Positions 24,991 to 33,857 of a stretch of DNA of 64,000 nucleotides are shown one piece after another. Position 1 is the first letter of the stretch, and each line of letters starts with the position of its first letter. The notes beneath the pieces were generated by a model that ran no database searches, had not been told where the DNA came from, and saw nothing but the letters and a program-made list of their open reading frames with translations. The translations under genes were made by a program, and so were the position numbers. The DNA comes from an uncultured Clostridia bacterium (GTDB lineage: Bacteria; Bacillota; Clostridia; Christensenellales; Borkfalkiaceae): positions 46,271 to 110,270 of the forward strand of contig CAKQRD010000009.1 in the NCBI GenBank assembly GCA_934271275.1. Reading direction: 5' to 3'.

Positions 24991-25361
24991 AATCCGCGGT
25001 ATCTATGATAATAGTCGCCGTGCTTTTAACGGTCGGCGCGTTGTTCGAGGCGGACTTCGTTCACAGACAATTCAGCGAATTCGACGAAGTTTTGTCCGTT
25101 TTATACGAAAAAGTGAACGAGCAAACGGCAGTCGAAGACGACGTTTACGCCGTGCAGAAAAACTGGCTTGACAAAAAGAAGTATCTGCACGTTTTCATTC
25201 CGCACAACGAAATTAAGGAAATAGACCTCTGGCTTGCGGAAGCCGTTAAACTCGTGCGGGACGAGGAATGGCACGACGCCGTTTCCAAGGTGGAAGTACT
25301 GAAAGAACTTTCCGAACAAATACCTAAAACGTTTTCGGTGACGTGGGAAAACATCTTTTAA
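24984..25361 (+). CDS. DUF4363 family protein
   Basis: A 125-residue protein with one N-terminal membrane helix (about residues 5-22) and a helical outer part. The pattern WLDKKKYLHVFIPHNEIKEID is typical of DUF4363 proteins, which are commonly encoded next to DUF421 genes in Clostridia. The role is unknown; it probably forms a membrane complex with the DUF421 partner. Confidence 0.82.
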   Translation: MVKSAVSMIIVAVLLTVGALFEADFVHRQFSEFDEVLSVLYEKVNEQTAVEDDVYAVQKNWLDKKKYLHVFIPHNEIKEIDLWLAEAVKLVRDEEWHDAVSKVEVLKELSEQIPKTFSVTWENIF

Positions 25362-25383
25362 GTCCCGATACGATTTGCCGCCG

Positions 25384-25941
25384 TTACAGCTCGCCTCCGT
25401 TCGGGTCGAACGCGGTTAATTTCTCTAATAAACGGGCGGTGTTTTCCACGCTTTCTTTCATTCCCCCGTCTATCCAGAGTTGTAAAAGGCGCAAGCAGCC
25501 GTAAGAGGCGTATTCGTAAAAAATCTCCGCATACCGCGCGTTCTCTTGCGATATAACGCCCGCGTTTACACGCATAAAAAATTCTTTGCCGTAAGACAAC
25601 AGTTTATCTACGAAAGTCCTGTCGCTGTTTTTACCAATAAGCACTATACACATATCGGAATTGTTTTTAACGAACTCCAACAAAGCTTCGTAAAAGCTGA
25701 TTTCGTGCGTGCGGGTAAACTGCGCCAACGTTTTTTCGAGTTCGGAAAACATCTCGTTTTCCACACTTTCCAAAAGCACGTACATATCCTGATAGTGGGA
25801 ATAAAACGTGCCTCTGTTCACTTCCGCCTTTTCGCACAATTCACGGACGGTAATGGACTGAACGGGTTTTTCTTTGAGCAGCGACACGAACGCGCTCCTG
25901 AACATTTGCTGCGTAAGTTTCTTTCTGTAATCGTTTTTCAT
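25384..25941 (-). CDS. TetR/AcrR family regulator
   Basis: A 185-residue repressor: N-terminal helix-turn-helix (SITVRELCEKAEVNRGTFYSHY, residues about 25-46, cited in parts) and a helical ligand-binding region ending near 180. Divergent from the SDR gene at 26175, with a clear 11-bp-arm palindrome between them. It most likely represses that gene and perhaps itself until a small hydrophobic ligand binds. CAGGAGGG precedes its ATG. Confidence 0.9.
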   Translation of the reverse strand: MKNDYRKKLTQQMFRSAFVSLLKEKPVQSITVRELCEKAEVNRGTFYSHYQDMYVLLESVENEMFSELEKTLAQFTRTHEISFYEALLEFVKNNSDMCIVLIGKNSDRTFVDKLLSYGKEFFMRVNAGVISQENARYAEIFYEYASYGCLRLLQLWIDGGMKESVENTARLLEKLTAFDPNGGEL

Positions 25942-26035
25942 AATCGCCCTCCTGTTTCGGTCAAATCCTGCTAAAAATGTTCGTTATTCTGTAATTATAC
26001 GTTTTTAGTCGTTTTTCGTGTACATTATCCGTTTT

Positions 26036-26062
26036 TCGGTCGATTACGTTTATATCGACCGA
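26036..26062. promoter_or_regulatory. TetR operator palindrome
   Basis: TCGGTCGAT (26036-26044), 9 bases, ATCGACCGA (26054-26062); the arms extend by two more matching bases on each side. It ends 8-10 bases before the -35 box of the SDR promoter. Confidence 0.75.
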
Positions 26063-26071
26063 AATTGACTA

Positions 26072-26100
26072 TTGACAAATCTTTGTGCTAATAGTATACT
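26072..26100 (+). promoter_or_regulatory. Promoter of the SDR gene
   Basis: TTGACA (26072-26077), 17 bases, TATACT (26095-26100). Confidence 0.85.
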
Positions 26101-26104
26101 ACAG

Positions 26105-26155
26105 ATGAAAAGAGAAAGCAATACGGAGAGTGAAATTTATATGGCAAAATCTTAA
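26105..26155 (+). CDS. Possible 16-codon leader peptide
   Basis: An ATG at 26105, four bases past the -10 box, opens MKRESNTESEIYMAKS and stops at TAA 26155, 19 bases before the SDR gene. It would be read from the very start of the transcript. Chance is a fair alternative. Confidence 0.25.
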   Translation: MKRESNTESEIYMAKS

Positions 26156-26174
26156 GAAAGAAGGTAGATAAAAG

Positions 26175-27221
26175 ATGAAAAAAGTATTCTGCGTAACCGG
26201 CGCAACCGGACATCTTGGCAACAACATAGTTAAACGACTTGTTTCTCTCGGCGAAAAAGTTCGCGCGCTGGTAATGCGGGGCGACGACGAGTTTATGCTC
26301 GAAGGCGCGGAAATACGTTACGGAAACATTCTCGAAAAAGCGTCGCTCGATTCCTTTTTCGCACACGAAAAGGACGAAGAGCTTTACGTAATACACGCGG
26401 CGGGAAAGGTAAGTATCCTTTCCGAACCGGACGCGACCGTTAACGAAATCAACGTTACGGGTACGAAAAACATGGTAGACGCCGCAAGGCGCGCCGGCGT
26501 AAAAAGTTTTGTATACGTAAGCTCGGTGCACGCCGCACAATGCAAAAAGGGTTTGAACACCGAAAAAGACCTCGTGTTCGATCCGAACCTTGTGAAAGGC
26601 GCGTACGCGACGAGTAAAGCGCTCGCTACCGAATACGTTTTACAGGCGGCGAGCGAAGGATTCAACGCCTGCGTGATAGTTCCGAGCGGAATTATAGGCG
26701 TAGGAGATTATAAAAACAACCACCTGATGGGACTTTTAAGAAAATTTATTCACGGCAAGCTCCCCGTGGCGGTTAAAGGCGAGTACGATTTCGTGGACGT
26801 GAAAGACGTCGCCTTTGCCGCAATATCCGCGGCGGAGAAAGGTAGGAGAGGCGAATGCTATCTCGTTACAGGCGGCACGCACGACGTTAAAACGTTGCTT
26901 GATCTGACCGCAGAAGCCCTGAGGCTGAAAAAACTGCGCGTATATTTGTCGATAGGCTTCGTTCGTCCGATTGCTGCGCTTTGCGAGCGACGTTATCGCA
27001 AAAAAAAGCAAACGCCTCTCTTTACCTCTCAATCTTTAGAAATCTTAAAAAGCGGACAACGGTTCGACTCGCACAAGGCGCAAACGGAACTGTCGTTTCG
27101 CCCGACAGAGTTTGAGAAAACCGTTAGAGAAGCGGCGTTATGGTTGGCGGAAAACGATCCGCCGCCCGTACGACGGAGGTCGTACGGGAGAAGGGGTAAA
27201 AAAATTTGCATGACGCCGTAA
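26175..27221 (+). CDS. NAD(P)-dependent epimerase/dehydratase (extended SDR)
   Basis: A 348-residue Rossmann enzyme. The nucleotide motif TGATGHLG lies at residues 8-15, the catalytic pair is in YATSK and an upstream serine occurs in YVSS. It resembles nucleoside-diphosphate-sugar epimerases, dihydroflavonol-type reductases and 3-beta-hydroxysteroid dehydrogenases; the substrate is open. Control by a TetR regulator and a lone position suggest detoxification of a ketone or aldehyde, or reduction of a host compound. The last 20 residues are Arg-rich and atypical. Confidence 0.85.
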   Translation: MKKVFCVTGATGHLGNNIVKRLVSLGEKVRALVMRGDDEFMLEGAEIRYGNILEKASLDSFFAHEKDEELYVIHAAGKVSILSEPDATVNEINVTGTKNMVDAARRAGVKSFVYVSSVHAAQCKKGLNTEKDLVFDPNLVKGAYATSKALATEYVLQAASEGFNACVIVPSGIIGVGDYKNNHLMGLLRKFIHGKLPVAVKGEYDFVDVKDVAFAAISAAEKGRRGECYLVTGGTHDVKTLLDLTAEALRLKKLRVYLSIGFVRPIAALCERRYRKKKQTPLFTSQSLEILKSGQRFDSHKAQTELSFRPTEFEKTVREAALWLAENDPPPVRRRSYGRRGKKICMTP

Positions 27222-27226
27222 ACAAA

Positions 27227-27261
27227 ACGGCGGGGTTATAAAGACTCCGCCGTTTTTTTGT
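27227..27261 (+). terminator. Terminator after the SDR gene
   Basis: ACGGCGG/CCGCCGT hairpin followed by seven T. Confidence 0.88.
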
Positions 27262-27338
27262 CGTTTTTTTGTTTTTTCCTTTGGTGTTATTCCTCTGCCC
27301 TCGCGCAAGGGCATGCGATTATTCGTCCTGCTATCCCG

Positions 27339-28253
27339 TCAGCTTCTTTTTTTTCTTAAAACGTTTATCAGCACGAACGCGCCTATTAAAAGTAGCACCG
27401 AACCGACAAGCACGCCGTAGGCAGCCGCTTCCGAAACCTTTGCGCCGAAAAAGTACAGATTACAATCGACGGAATCTTTTATTCCTTCAATCGCCTCCGC
27501 GGGGAAATTTTGTGCGCTCATCTCCCTGAAAACACCCGCAAGCGCGTGATTTCTTATAATCGAGGTGCCGTAAGTTCCCGGGAGAAAGCCGAGGAAATTA
27601 CGCAAGCCCTCGCCGAACTGCGAAATGGGCATATACGCGCCGCAAACGAAGCCGTAGCCCGCAGAAACGATTGTTCCAACAGCCGAAGCCTGCGCGCTCG
27701 TCGATAAAAACGCGTTTATCACCGAGGACAGCGCGACTCCGAACGAGGTCAGCAAAAATACGTCTAAAATTATAAGCATCACGTCGCCGAAAGAAAGATA
27801 CCAGCCCGTAAACGCAAGGTAAACAAGCCCTGCGGCGGTGGTAACGTAAGAAATTATCAGCGTGGAAAGAAGCGACGCGCAAAAATACGCTATCGCGAGC
27901 GACGACCTTCTGACGGGCGAAGTCAACAAATCTTTTCTCGCGCCCGTAACCTTATCCGAAATCATCGTAAGGTTAGAGCAGAACGCGACCGTCACGCAAC
28001 TCACCGCAAGAAGAGAAGAAACGAGTTGTCCGCCGACCGTGCCGTTTATGATTCCTTCTAAATTATTCACGACGAAGCCGCCCGAAAGCGCGCCTTCAAT
28101 CGCGCCGTTAAAGCTGTCCTTAAACACCTTCGCAAGAAAGGTCGCGTATAAAACGAGCAGTATCACGGGGGTTATAAGCGAAGAAAAAAACGCGCCCTTA
28201 TCCTTGAAAAACAGCTTTACGTTTCTTTTTATAAGCGCAATCGTGGTCTGCAT
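27339..28253 (-). CDS. ABC-2 type exporter permease
   Basis: A 304-residue membrane protein with six predicted helices: one near residue 25, a large outer loop, then a cluster between about 95 and 300. The layout and the IISYVTTAAGLVYLA and FVCGAYMPISQF stretches fit the DrrB/ABC-2 exporter family. Encoded 2 bases after its ATPase, so one transport complex. Such pairs export drugs, lipids or antibiotics; the cargo here is unknown. Confidence 0.88.
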   Translation of the reverse strand: MQTTIALIKRNVKLFFKDKGAFFSSLITPVILLVLYATFLAKVFKDSFNGAIEGALSGGFVVNNLEGIINGTVGGQLVSSLLAVSCVTVAFCSNLTMISDKVTGARKDLLTSPVRRSSLAIAYFCASLLSTLIISYVTTAAGLVYLAFTGWYLSFGDVMLIILDVFLLTSFGVALSSVINAFLSTSAQASAVGTIVSAGYGFVCGAYMPISQFGEGLRNFLGFLPGTYGTSIIRNHALAGVFREMSAQNFPAEAIEGIKDSVDCNLYFFGAKVSEAAAYGVLVGSVLLLIGAFVLINVLRKKRS

Positions 28254-28255
28254 TT

Positions 28256-29164
28256 TCAGTTACCTCCCGTAAGTTTTTTGCCTGTCGCCGCAAGAAAAAC
28301 GTCGTCCATCTTGCCCTTCGTAATCTCGAAATCGTTAAAAATCTCGGGATAAGCGAGGATAAGTTTTTTCGCCTCTTCGGTAGAAGGAACGGAAATTCTT
28401 ATCGCGTCCTGAATCTTTTCGTAATCCCTGCCGAGCTTTTCCGCCGTCTTTTCGTCCGCGCCGTAAAGGGTTATATAATCGCCCGCGTACTCGTTTTTAA
28501 GCGCAAGCGGCGTGCCTTCCGCAACGATTTTGCCGCCGTCTATAATCACAACGTAGTCGGCGTCGGCGGTTTCTTCCATATAGTGCGTGGTCAAAAATAC
28601 CGTCATACCGTCAACCTTGCGCAGATTTTCTATCACTTCCCACAAATTTTTACGCGTTTGCGGATCGAGTCCCGTGGTCGGCTCGTCAAGAATAAGCACG
28701 GAAGGCTTATGTAAAAGCGCGCGCGCCACGTCTATTCTGCGGCGTTGCCCGCCCGAAAGATTTTTAAGCGTTCTGTTTAACAGCGGCTTAAATTCCAGAA
28801 GCTCCGCAAGCTCGTTTATTCTGTTTTCCGCCGCCGCGCCGTAAATACCGTAAAGACTCGCGCGGGATAAAAGGTTATCCCTAACGCTCAACACCCCGTC
28901 CAGCACGGAACTTTGAAAAACCACCCCTATTTCGCGGGTGATTGCGGAAAGTTCCTCGTCCGCGTTTTTACCGCAGACGATTACTTTTCCGGAATCTTTT
29001 TCAAGCGTGCCGCACATTATCGAAATGGTTGTGGACTTACCCGCGCCGTTCACGCCGAGAAACGCGAAAAGCTCTCCTTTATCGACGTGAAAAGACAAAT
29101 CGGATACGGCTTTCACCTCTCCGAACGCCTTGTTAAGCCCCTCTATTTCTATAATTCTCTCCAT
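28256..29164 (-). CDS. ABC exporter ATPase, DrrA-like
   Basis: The start at 29164 (MERIIEIEGLNKAFG) has CGGAG ahead; the longer frame from 29197 has no support. The 302-residue product has Walker A GVNGAGKST, signature LSGGQRRRID, Walker B VLILDEPTTGLD and a DrrA-type C-terminal domain of about 80 residues. It powers the ABC-2 permease encoded immediately downstream. A TetR gene lies divergently upstream, the usual arrangement for inducible multidrug exporters. Confidence 0.92.
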   Translation of the reverse strand: MERIIEIEGLNKAFGEVKAVSDLSFHVDKGELFAFLGVNGAGKSTTISIMCGTLEKDSGKVIVCGKNADEELSAITREIGVVFQSSVLDGVLSVRDNLLSRASLYGIYGAAAENRINELAELLEFKPLLNRTLKNLSGGQRRRIDVARALLHKPSVLILDEPTTGLDPQTRKNLWEVIENLRKVDGMTVFLTTHYMEETADADYVVIIDGGKIVAEGTPLALKNEYAGDYITLYGADEKTAEKLGRDYEKIQDAIRISVPSTEEAKKLILAYPEIFNDFEITKGKMDDVFLAATGKKLTGGN

Positions 29165-29372
29165 AAAATCTCCGTTTTTTACCGAATCAGGTCTCAAAAA
29201 ACCTTAATTCGACCATATTACTCTCTGCCTTTAAGTATATCTTTTTTTTCTTAATAAATCAATAATAAAAAAAACATTTTTCGGCTAAAAGAAAAATTTT
29301 ACACGAAATTTACCTTCGCTTTTATAGTTTTTCTTTTAATCGTTTTATTGAGAGAATAAGGCTTTTCTTTGC

Positions 29373-29401
29373 TTGACATAAACGCGGGCAAGTGCTAAAA
29401 T
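29373..29401 (+). promoter_or_regulatory. Promoter of the tetR gene
   Basis: TTGACA (29373-29378), 17 bases, TAAAAT (29396-29401); AAGGAG follows before the ATG. Confidence 0.85.
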
Positions 29402-29431
29402 GTAAAAAACGAGAATAAGGAGCGGACGAAT

Positions 29432-30001
29432 ATGGGTTACCGTAAACTTGAAAACACCAAGAATAAAATAGAAGCCGCCGCGCTTGCAATAGGCTCGCAC
29501 GACGGGGTTCAGTGCATTTCCGCAAGAACGATTGCCGCCGCTTGCGACATTTCTACGCACACGATTTACAACAATTTCCCTTCTATGCAGGATCTGATTG
29601 ACTTTATCGCGCAGAAGTTCGACAGAAAACACCTTAAAAACGTGGTAAATCTCGTGGAAGAGGGCAAAACGTGGCAGGAAATCTTTAATATTATGATAGA
29701 CAAGCTCACCCGCGACAAGGCGGCTACACTCTATTATATTTCCTACACGAATATATACGGGTTCGATCCTACTATGGAAAACCCGCGCGCCGAAGAGTTT
29801 TTAGAGGTTTCGAGAAAGCTGTTCGATCCGAACGGCAAGCTTTCGGACGAGGTTCTGCTCGTTATCTGGGACTACGTTACGACCACCGCGTTATATTATT
29901 CGGATAAAATCATTCGTAAGTATATAGAAGATACAAAAGAAATGCGCGACCTTGCGTGCAATCTTATCATAAACGGCGTGGACAGCGTTACCAAAAAATA
30001 A
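29432..30001 (+). CDS. TetR family regulator
   Basis: A 189-residue regulator: helix-turn-helix at about residues 28-50 (ISARTIAAACDISTHTIYNN) and an all-helical ligand domain. Divergent from the ABC exporter operon by about 270 bases, so probably its repressor. No strong palindrome was seen in the spacer, which leaves the operator unidentified. Confidence 0.85.
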   Translation: MGYRKLENTKNKIEAAALAIGSHDGVQCISARTIAAACDISTHTIYNNFPSMQDLIDFIAQKFDRKHLKNVVNLVEEGKTWQEIFNIMIDKLTRDKAATLYYISYTNIYGFDPTMENPRAEEFLEVSRKLFDPNGKLSDEVLLVIWDYVTTTALYYSDKIIRKYIEDTKEMRDLACNLIINGVDSVTKK

Positions 30002-30045
30002 AACAGTATTTTAATTATAATAAGGTATTTTAATTATAAAGATTG

Positions 30046-30082
30046 CGCGGGCGAAGGAATTTTCCTTCGCCCGCGTTTTTTA
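30046..30082 (+). terminator. Terminator after the tetR gene
   Basis: CGCGGGCGAAGGAA pairs with TTCCTTCGCCCGCG, followed by six T. Confidence 0.93.
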
Positions 30083-30137
30083 TTTCACCGCTTCCGTTTT
30101 TATTTCACCTCTTCCGTTTTTTATTATACCGCTTCTG
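30076..30137 (+). repeat. Three tandem repeats of about 21 bp
   Basis: Units at 30076-30096, 30097-30116 and 30117-30137 follow the pattern T5-6 ATTTCACCGCTTCCG, the third slightly changed. A separate 15-bp direct repeat GTATTTTAATTATAA lies just before the terminator (30005-30040). Confidence 0.6.
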
Positions 30138-30197
30138 TTTTTGCCCGCGCGCGTTAGTCGTTCGCTACCCCGCTCGCCCGTTTGCTTTTCACGTTTC

Positions 30198-31811
30198 TTA
30201 TTGATAGCTGATCTCGTAGTTATGCTCTACCAGCATATAGCGGTAATAAGGTACGCCGCCTTTTTTTAGCGAATACTGAATCAGGTCTTTATCTAAGGTC
30301 ACCTCTTTTATAATCGGCATATCGTAAGATTGTTGCATTTTCGTTCCGTCCGCAAAGCTGACGTACCCTTCTTCCGTTCCGACTATCAGGTATCTGCCTT
30401 CCCTTTTTATAACTCTGTCGCCGACCTTTTTAATTTCGCCGTCGAATCTGTATACCCCGTCTTCCGCCGTCAGAAACGCGGCGTTTTCGTAGCACGCGTA
30501 AAGCTCGTAACGGGCAGAAGAAGAATATATATCGTATATATCGAAAAGCACCGTTTTCATATCGGAATCGTAAATTCTGCCGTTTAACTCGTTAAATTTA
30601 CCATTCCTGCCGCCGACACAACGCCATTCGGAAACCGTTTTGCCGTCGTCCGAAACGATTTTTTTGAACTCAGTCCCGTCCTCTACAAGCCACTTGCCGC
30701 CGCCTATGCTCGTTATCCGGCTTTCGCCGTTCAACGCGTCAATCCTTGCAAGAATTTCCCCGTTTCCAGAAAGCGCGACCGTAAGATTCGCGCTGTCTCC
30801 GAGCCTGTATTCCTCTATCGGAAAGGCACGGAATATAACCGAACCGTTCACGCTTTCTTCGTCGTATAAATAATTGTAGCGATATTCTTTGATAACGAAG
30901 GGATATTTGACTTTTTCCGTTTTGAAATTATCCGCCGCGTCCACGACGTAGGTTTTTACGGTATACTTTTCGCCGACGGAATTTATATAGCTATATCTGC
31001 TGACCACGGGAGATTCTATATACTGCTCCTGCACGAGAATTTTATCCTTGCCGAGATAAAAGCTTTCAACCGCCGCCGCGGTCTGCGGATATTCGTACGT
31101 TCCCGCAACCGCAAACGTTTCTTTATCGTAAAACCTTATGCCGAGGCACTTTTTGCCCGTTGCAGAACCGCGGTTGCCCGCGCCGCCCGCATAAACGTAT
31201 TCATAAAAAAACTTTTCGGTACTGCCGACGTATTTTCCCGATATCCTGCCTGCGGCGCGATCGCATTCTCTTTTAATCGCTCCGTTTCTTTCGACGAGAA
31301 AATATTTATCGCCTATATATATTACTCCCGTAACGTCGTCTTTCCCAAAATATCCGCGATCGGAAACGGTTATTTCTTCGCCCGTGCCGTCGTAATAAAC
31401 GTATTTAACCCCGTCCGAAGTATTCTTTCTCATAACGAGCGCGGCAAAATATCTGCCTCTCTCGTTTTCGTACGGGAAAACCTCATAAAAACTCCATTGC
31501 GAGCCGTCGAACGATACGAGTTTTTCTCCCGCCGAAAAATACGCTTTATACGGCGTTTGTTCGTTCTCCTCGTCGTAAAAAACCACGGTTCCGTACTTAT
31601 TTTCCTTTATCCGATAGCCGTCTGCGTCCAGAACGCGCGTTTCGGGAACGAAGCATTTTGCTTCCTCGAAATAATCGCTGAGTTTTTCCGCTTTTTTAAT
31701 ATCCGCAACTCTCGACGCGCCGCACCCGAAAAAGGAAACGGCGAAAAGAAGCGTAGCCACCGCCGTCGCCGCGATTTTTACGAATTTATTATAAAAACCC
31801 CTTTTTCTCAT
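30198..31811 (-). CDS. Lipoprotein of unknown function, paralogue 2
   Basis: A 537-residue lipoprotein with lipobox FFGC near residue 30. The mature part is beta-rich with many Tyr/Gly/Asp-containing strand pairs (YxFDGE, YVYAGG, YLIVGTEEGYVSF), which could form a beta-propeller, but no known repeat signature is clear. The first mature segment VADIKKAEKLSDYFE matches VKSVKKLGEVFNISE of the next gene upstream in order, so the two look like diverged duplicates. It starts 3 bases after that gene ends. Function unknown. Confidence 0.8.
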   Translation of the reverse strand: MRKRGFYNKFVKIAATAVATLLFAVSFFGCGASRVADIKKAEKLSDYFEEAKCFVPETRVLDADGYRIKENKYGTVVFYDEENEQTPYKAYFSAGEKLVSFDGSQWSFYEVFPYENERGRYFAALVMRKNTSDGVKYVYYDGTGEEITVSDRGYFGKDDVTGVIYIGDKYFLVERNGAIKRECDRAAGRISGKYVGSTEKFFYEYVYAGGAGNRGSATGKKCLGIRFYDKETFAVAGTYEYPQTAAAVESFYLGKDKILVQEQYIESPVVSRYSYINSVGEKYTVKTYVVDAADNFKTEKVKYPFVIKEYRYNYLYDEESVNGSVIFRAFPIEEYRLGDSANLTVALSGNGEILARIDALNGESRITSIGGGKWLVEDGTEFKKIVSDDGKTVSEWRCVGGRNGKFNELNGRIYDSDMKTVLFDIYDIYSSSARYELYACYENAAFLTAEDGVYRFDGEIKKVGDRVIKREGRYLIVGTEEGYVSFADGTKMQQSYDMPIIKEVTLDKDLIQYSLKKGGVPYYRYMLVEHNYEISYQ

Positions 31812-31814
31812 ACC

Positions 31815-33641
31815 CTATTTTCCCTCCTTCGCGCGAACCTTAACCATTCTCGCGCAGTTTTCAAGCTCGCCCGAAGCGTTCCTCTCGCAAACGAAAAGTC
31901 CGTTTCCGTCTATCGTCTCCAAAAGAAAAATATTTTCGCCCGTTTCCGAAAGAACATCGCCTTGCGCCGATAAAATTACAGACTTCTTTGCACCGTTATC
32001 GGTGCAAATCGCCCTGATAAAGCTGCCGTAACTCAACACCTCTATGCTTTCGGCTTTAAGAACGCCGTTTCCGCCACCGTCGTAAAGCTCCGCGATCTGT
32101 TTATCACCGCCCGTGAGAAAACCGACGAAAACGTCGTCGTAAAAACGATTGAAATTAGTTTTCAAAACTTTTCCGCCGTTGTCGCCGTAAAAGCAGTAAT
32201 CTTTTGAACGCCTTACAACCACTCCGCCGCGATAAAAGCGCACCCATTCCGCGTCGTCCTCGACCGTTTTAAGCTCACCGTTCTCTATAACGGAAACGGT
32301 TTTTGCGTCATCGTTATAAAAATACTTGCCGTCCGTCTTCAAACGGCTGAAATCGGCGGTAAAGCCTTCAAAAACGACCTTGCCTTCCGCGTCTATAACA
32401 AAGCTTTTGCCGTTAAGCTCGTCGGCGACGGCAAACCGCCCGTTACCGAGATATTCGGGGAAGCCGTCCGCGCCGTTCGCAAATCCGTTCACGCGGCATT
32501 TTACGTTAAGCTCGTTATCGAGAACGGCAAAAACCTTTTCCCCGTAGCAAACGCGCTTATTGCGGACGGGATAAAGCTCGGCAACGTTCAGAACTCCCCC
32601 GGCGTATTTTTCTTTCCACGCCGCCGCGCCGCTTATCGCCGCGTTATCCGTGTTTTTCAAAACGAAGCCAACGTTCTTTTTTCTGAATTCTCCGTCCTTA
32701 AAAGAAACGATTCCCGTGTGAAGTTTGTATTTCACAGAGTTTTCCACGATTTCGTAGTCGTTGGATTCCGCCCCGACCACCGTTTTATACTGCACGACCG
32801 CCGTGCCGTTGCTCTGCGCGGCCATAAACGTGCCGATTGCGGATTCGGGAGCTTTATAAACGAGTCTCGCTATAAAACTCTCGTCGTAAACATAAATCTT
32901 ATCGCCCGATATTTTAGCGATATATCCGCCCGAAACGAACGTCTCGTTATAGTACGGAGTGCTGACGAGCGGGGTATATTTTTCGTTTTTAACAAGCTCG
33001 CCGTTTTCCTTTACCTTAAACCCGTTGTCACAGACGATAAAATATCCGTCGCCGCGGGTTATATGCGCGCCGATTCCGTTTATATAATACCTTTGATAAT
33101 CGGGCTTGTAAACGTTATAAAAATTATTGCCCGCCGCGTCGAAAAAAGCAACGCAAAGCGGCGTTTTATCAAGACTTTGCGCCGAGACTTTATCCCCTTC
33201 GCTTGAAATAAAGCCGCCCGTCACGTTTACTTCGTAGGCGTAAAATCTCTTGTTATCCACACAATTAGCCGCGCCGTATGAATAAACGTTAAGCGCGCCG
33301 AACTTATCCGAACGCTCGCCCGAAGCGGATTCGGTTATCGCAGGGAAATCGAAAACGCTTCCGTCCGAGAAATTATAAGCGCGGCGATTTATAGTGCGCG
33401 CGCCGGTTTCCGCGTTAGTTTCCGTCTTATTCGCTATAACGACGTTTTCGTAAAAGTTCTCGCACGTCCACCCGTTCAGGTCGCCGACTTCGCGAACTTC
33501 GTACGAATAGTTTTCGGAAATATTAAAAACCTCGCCGAGTTTTTTGACGGATTTAACGTCCGCGGTGTTGGTACACCCCGAAAACGCCGCCGCAAAAACC
33601 AAAGCCGCCGCACACGCCGCGGCTAAAAATCTTTTTCTCAT
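31815..33641 (-). CDS. Lipoprotein of unknown function, paralogue 1
   Basis: The start at 33641 has GGAGGGG ahead and opens a clean lipoprotein signal with lipobox FSGC; the frame from 33686 adds 15 residues without support. The 608-residue product is beta-rich with scattered YxxD and GDGYFIV-type strands that may build a propeller. No catalytic motif is recognised. It forms a two-gene unit with its shorter paralogue downstream. Confidence 0.8.
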   Translation of the reverse strand: MRKRFLAAACAAALVFAAAFSGCTNTADVKSVKKLGEVFNISENYSYEVREVGDLNGWTCENFYENVVIANKTETNAETGARTINRRAYNFSDGSVFDFPAITESASGERSDKFGALNVYSYGAANCVDNKRFYAYEVNVTGGFISSEGDKVSAQSLDKTPLCVAFFDAAGNNFYNVYKPDYQRYYINGIGAHITRGDGYFIVCDNGFKVKENGELVKNEKYTPLVSTPYYNETFVSGGYIAKISGDKIYVYDESFIARLVYKAPESAIGTFMAAQSNGTAVVQYKTVVGAESNDYEIVENSVKYKLHTGIVSFKDGEFRKKNVGFVLKNTDNAAISGAAAWKEKYAGGVLNVAELYPVRNKRVCYGEKVFAVLDNELNVKCRVNGFANGADGFPEYLGNGRFAVADELNGKSFVIDAEGKVVFEGFTADFSRLKTDGKYFYNDDAKTVSVIENGELKTVEDDAEWVRFYRGGVVVRRSKDYCFYGDNGGKVLKTNFNRFYDDVFVGFLTGGDKQIAELYDGGGNGVLKAESIEVLSYGSFIRAICTDNGAKKSVILSAQGDVLSETGENIFLLETIDGNGLFVCERNASGELENCARMVKVRAKEGK

Positions 33642-33799
33642 TCGCCCCTCCGAAAGGCTTTTTTGCGGAAAACGTAAGCTCCGCATTTACAATTCTATTC
33701 TATCACGGCAAAGAATAACTGTCAAGGCATTTGCGTTTTTATAATCGCCGCCGTTCTTCTCCGTCTCTTGCCCTCGTCCGCGGTTATTTTAAAACAGGC

Positions 33800-33833
33800 G
33801 CGCCGCCGCGGGGAGCTTTCCCCGCGGCGGCGC
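33800..33833 (-). terminator. Terminator after the hydratase gene
   Basis: Perfect 15-bp stem GCGCCGCCGCGGGGA with a GCTT loop; a T-rich stretch follows on the minus strand. Confidence 0.88.
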
Positions 33834-33857
33834 ACGCATACGCGTTAAAATTCCGTT

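Noticed and set aside
30076..30137. Possible short CRISPR array
   Set aside because: The units are directly tandem with no spacers, and no cas gene is present.
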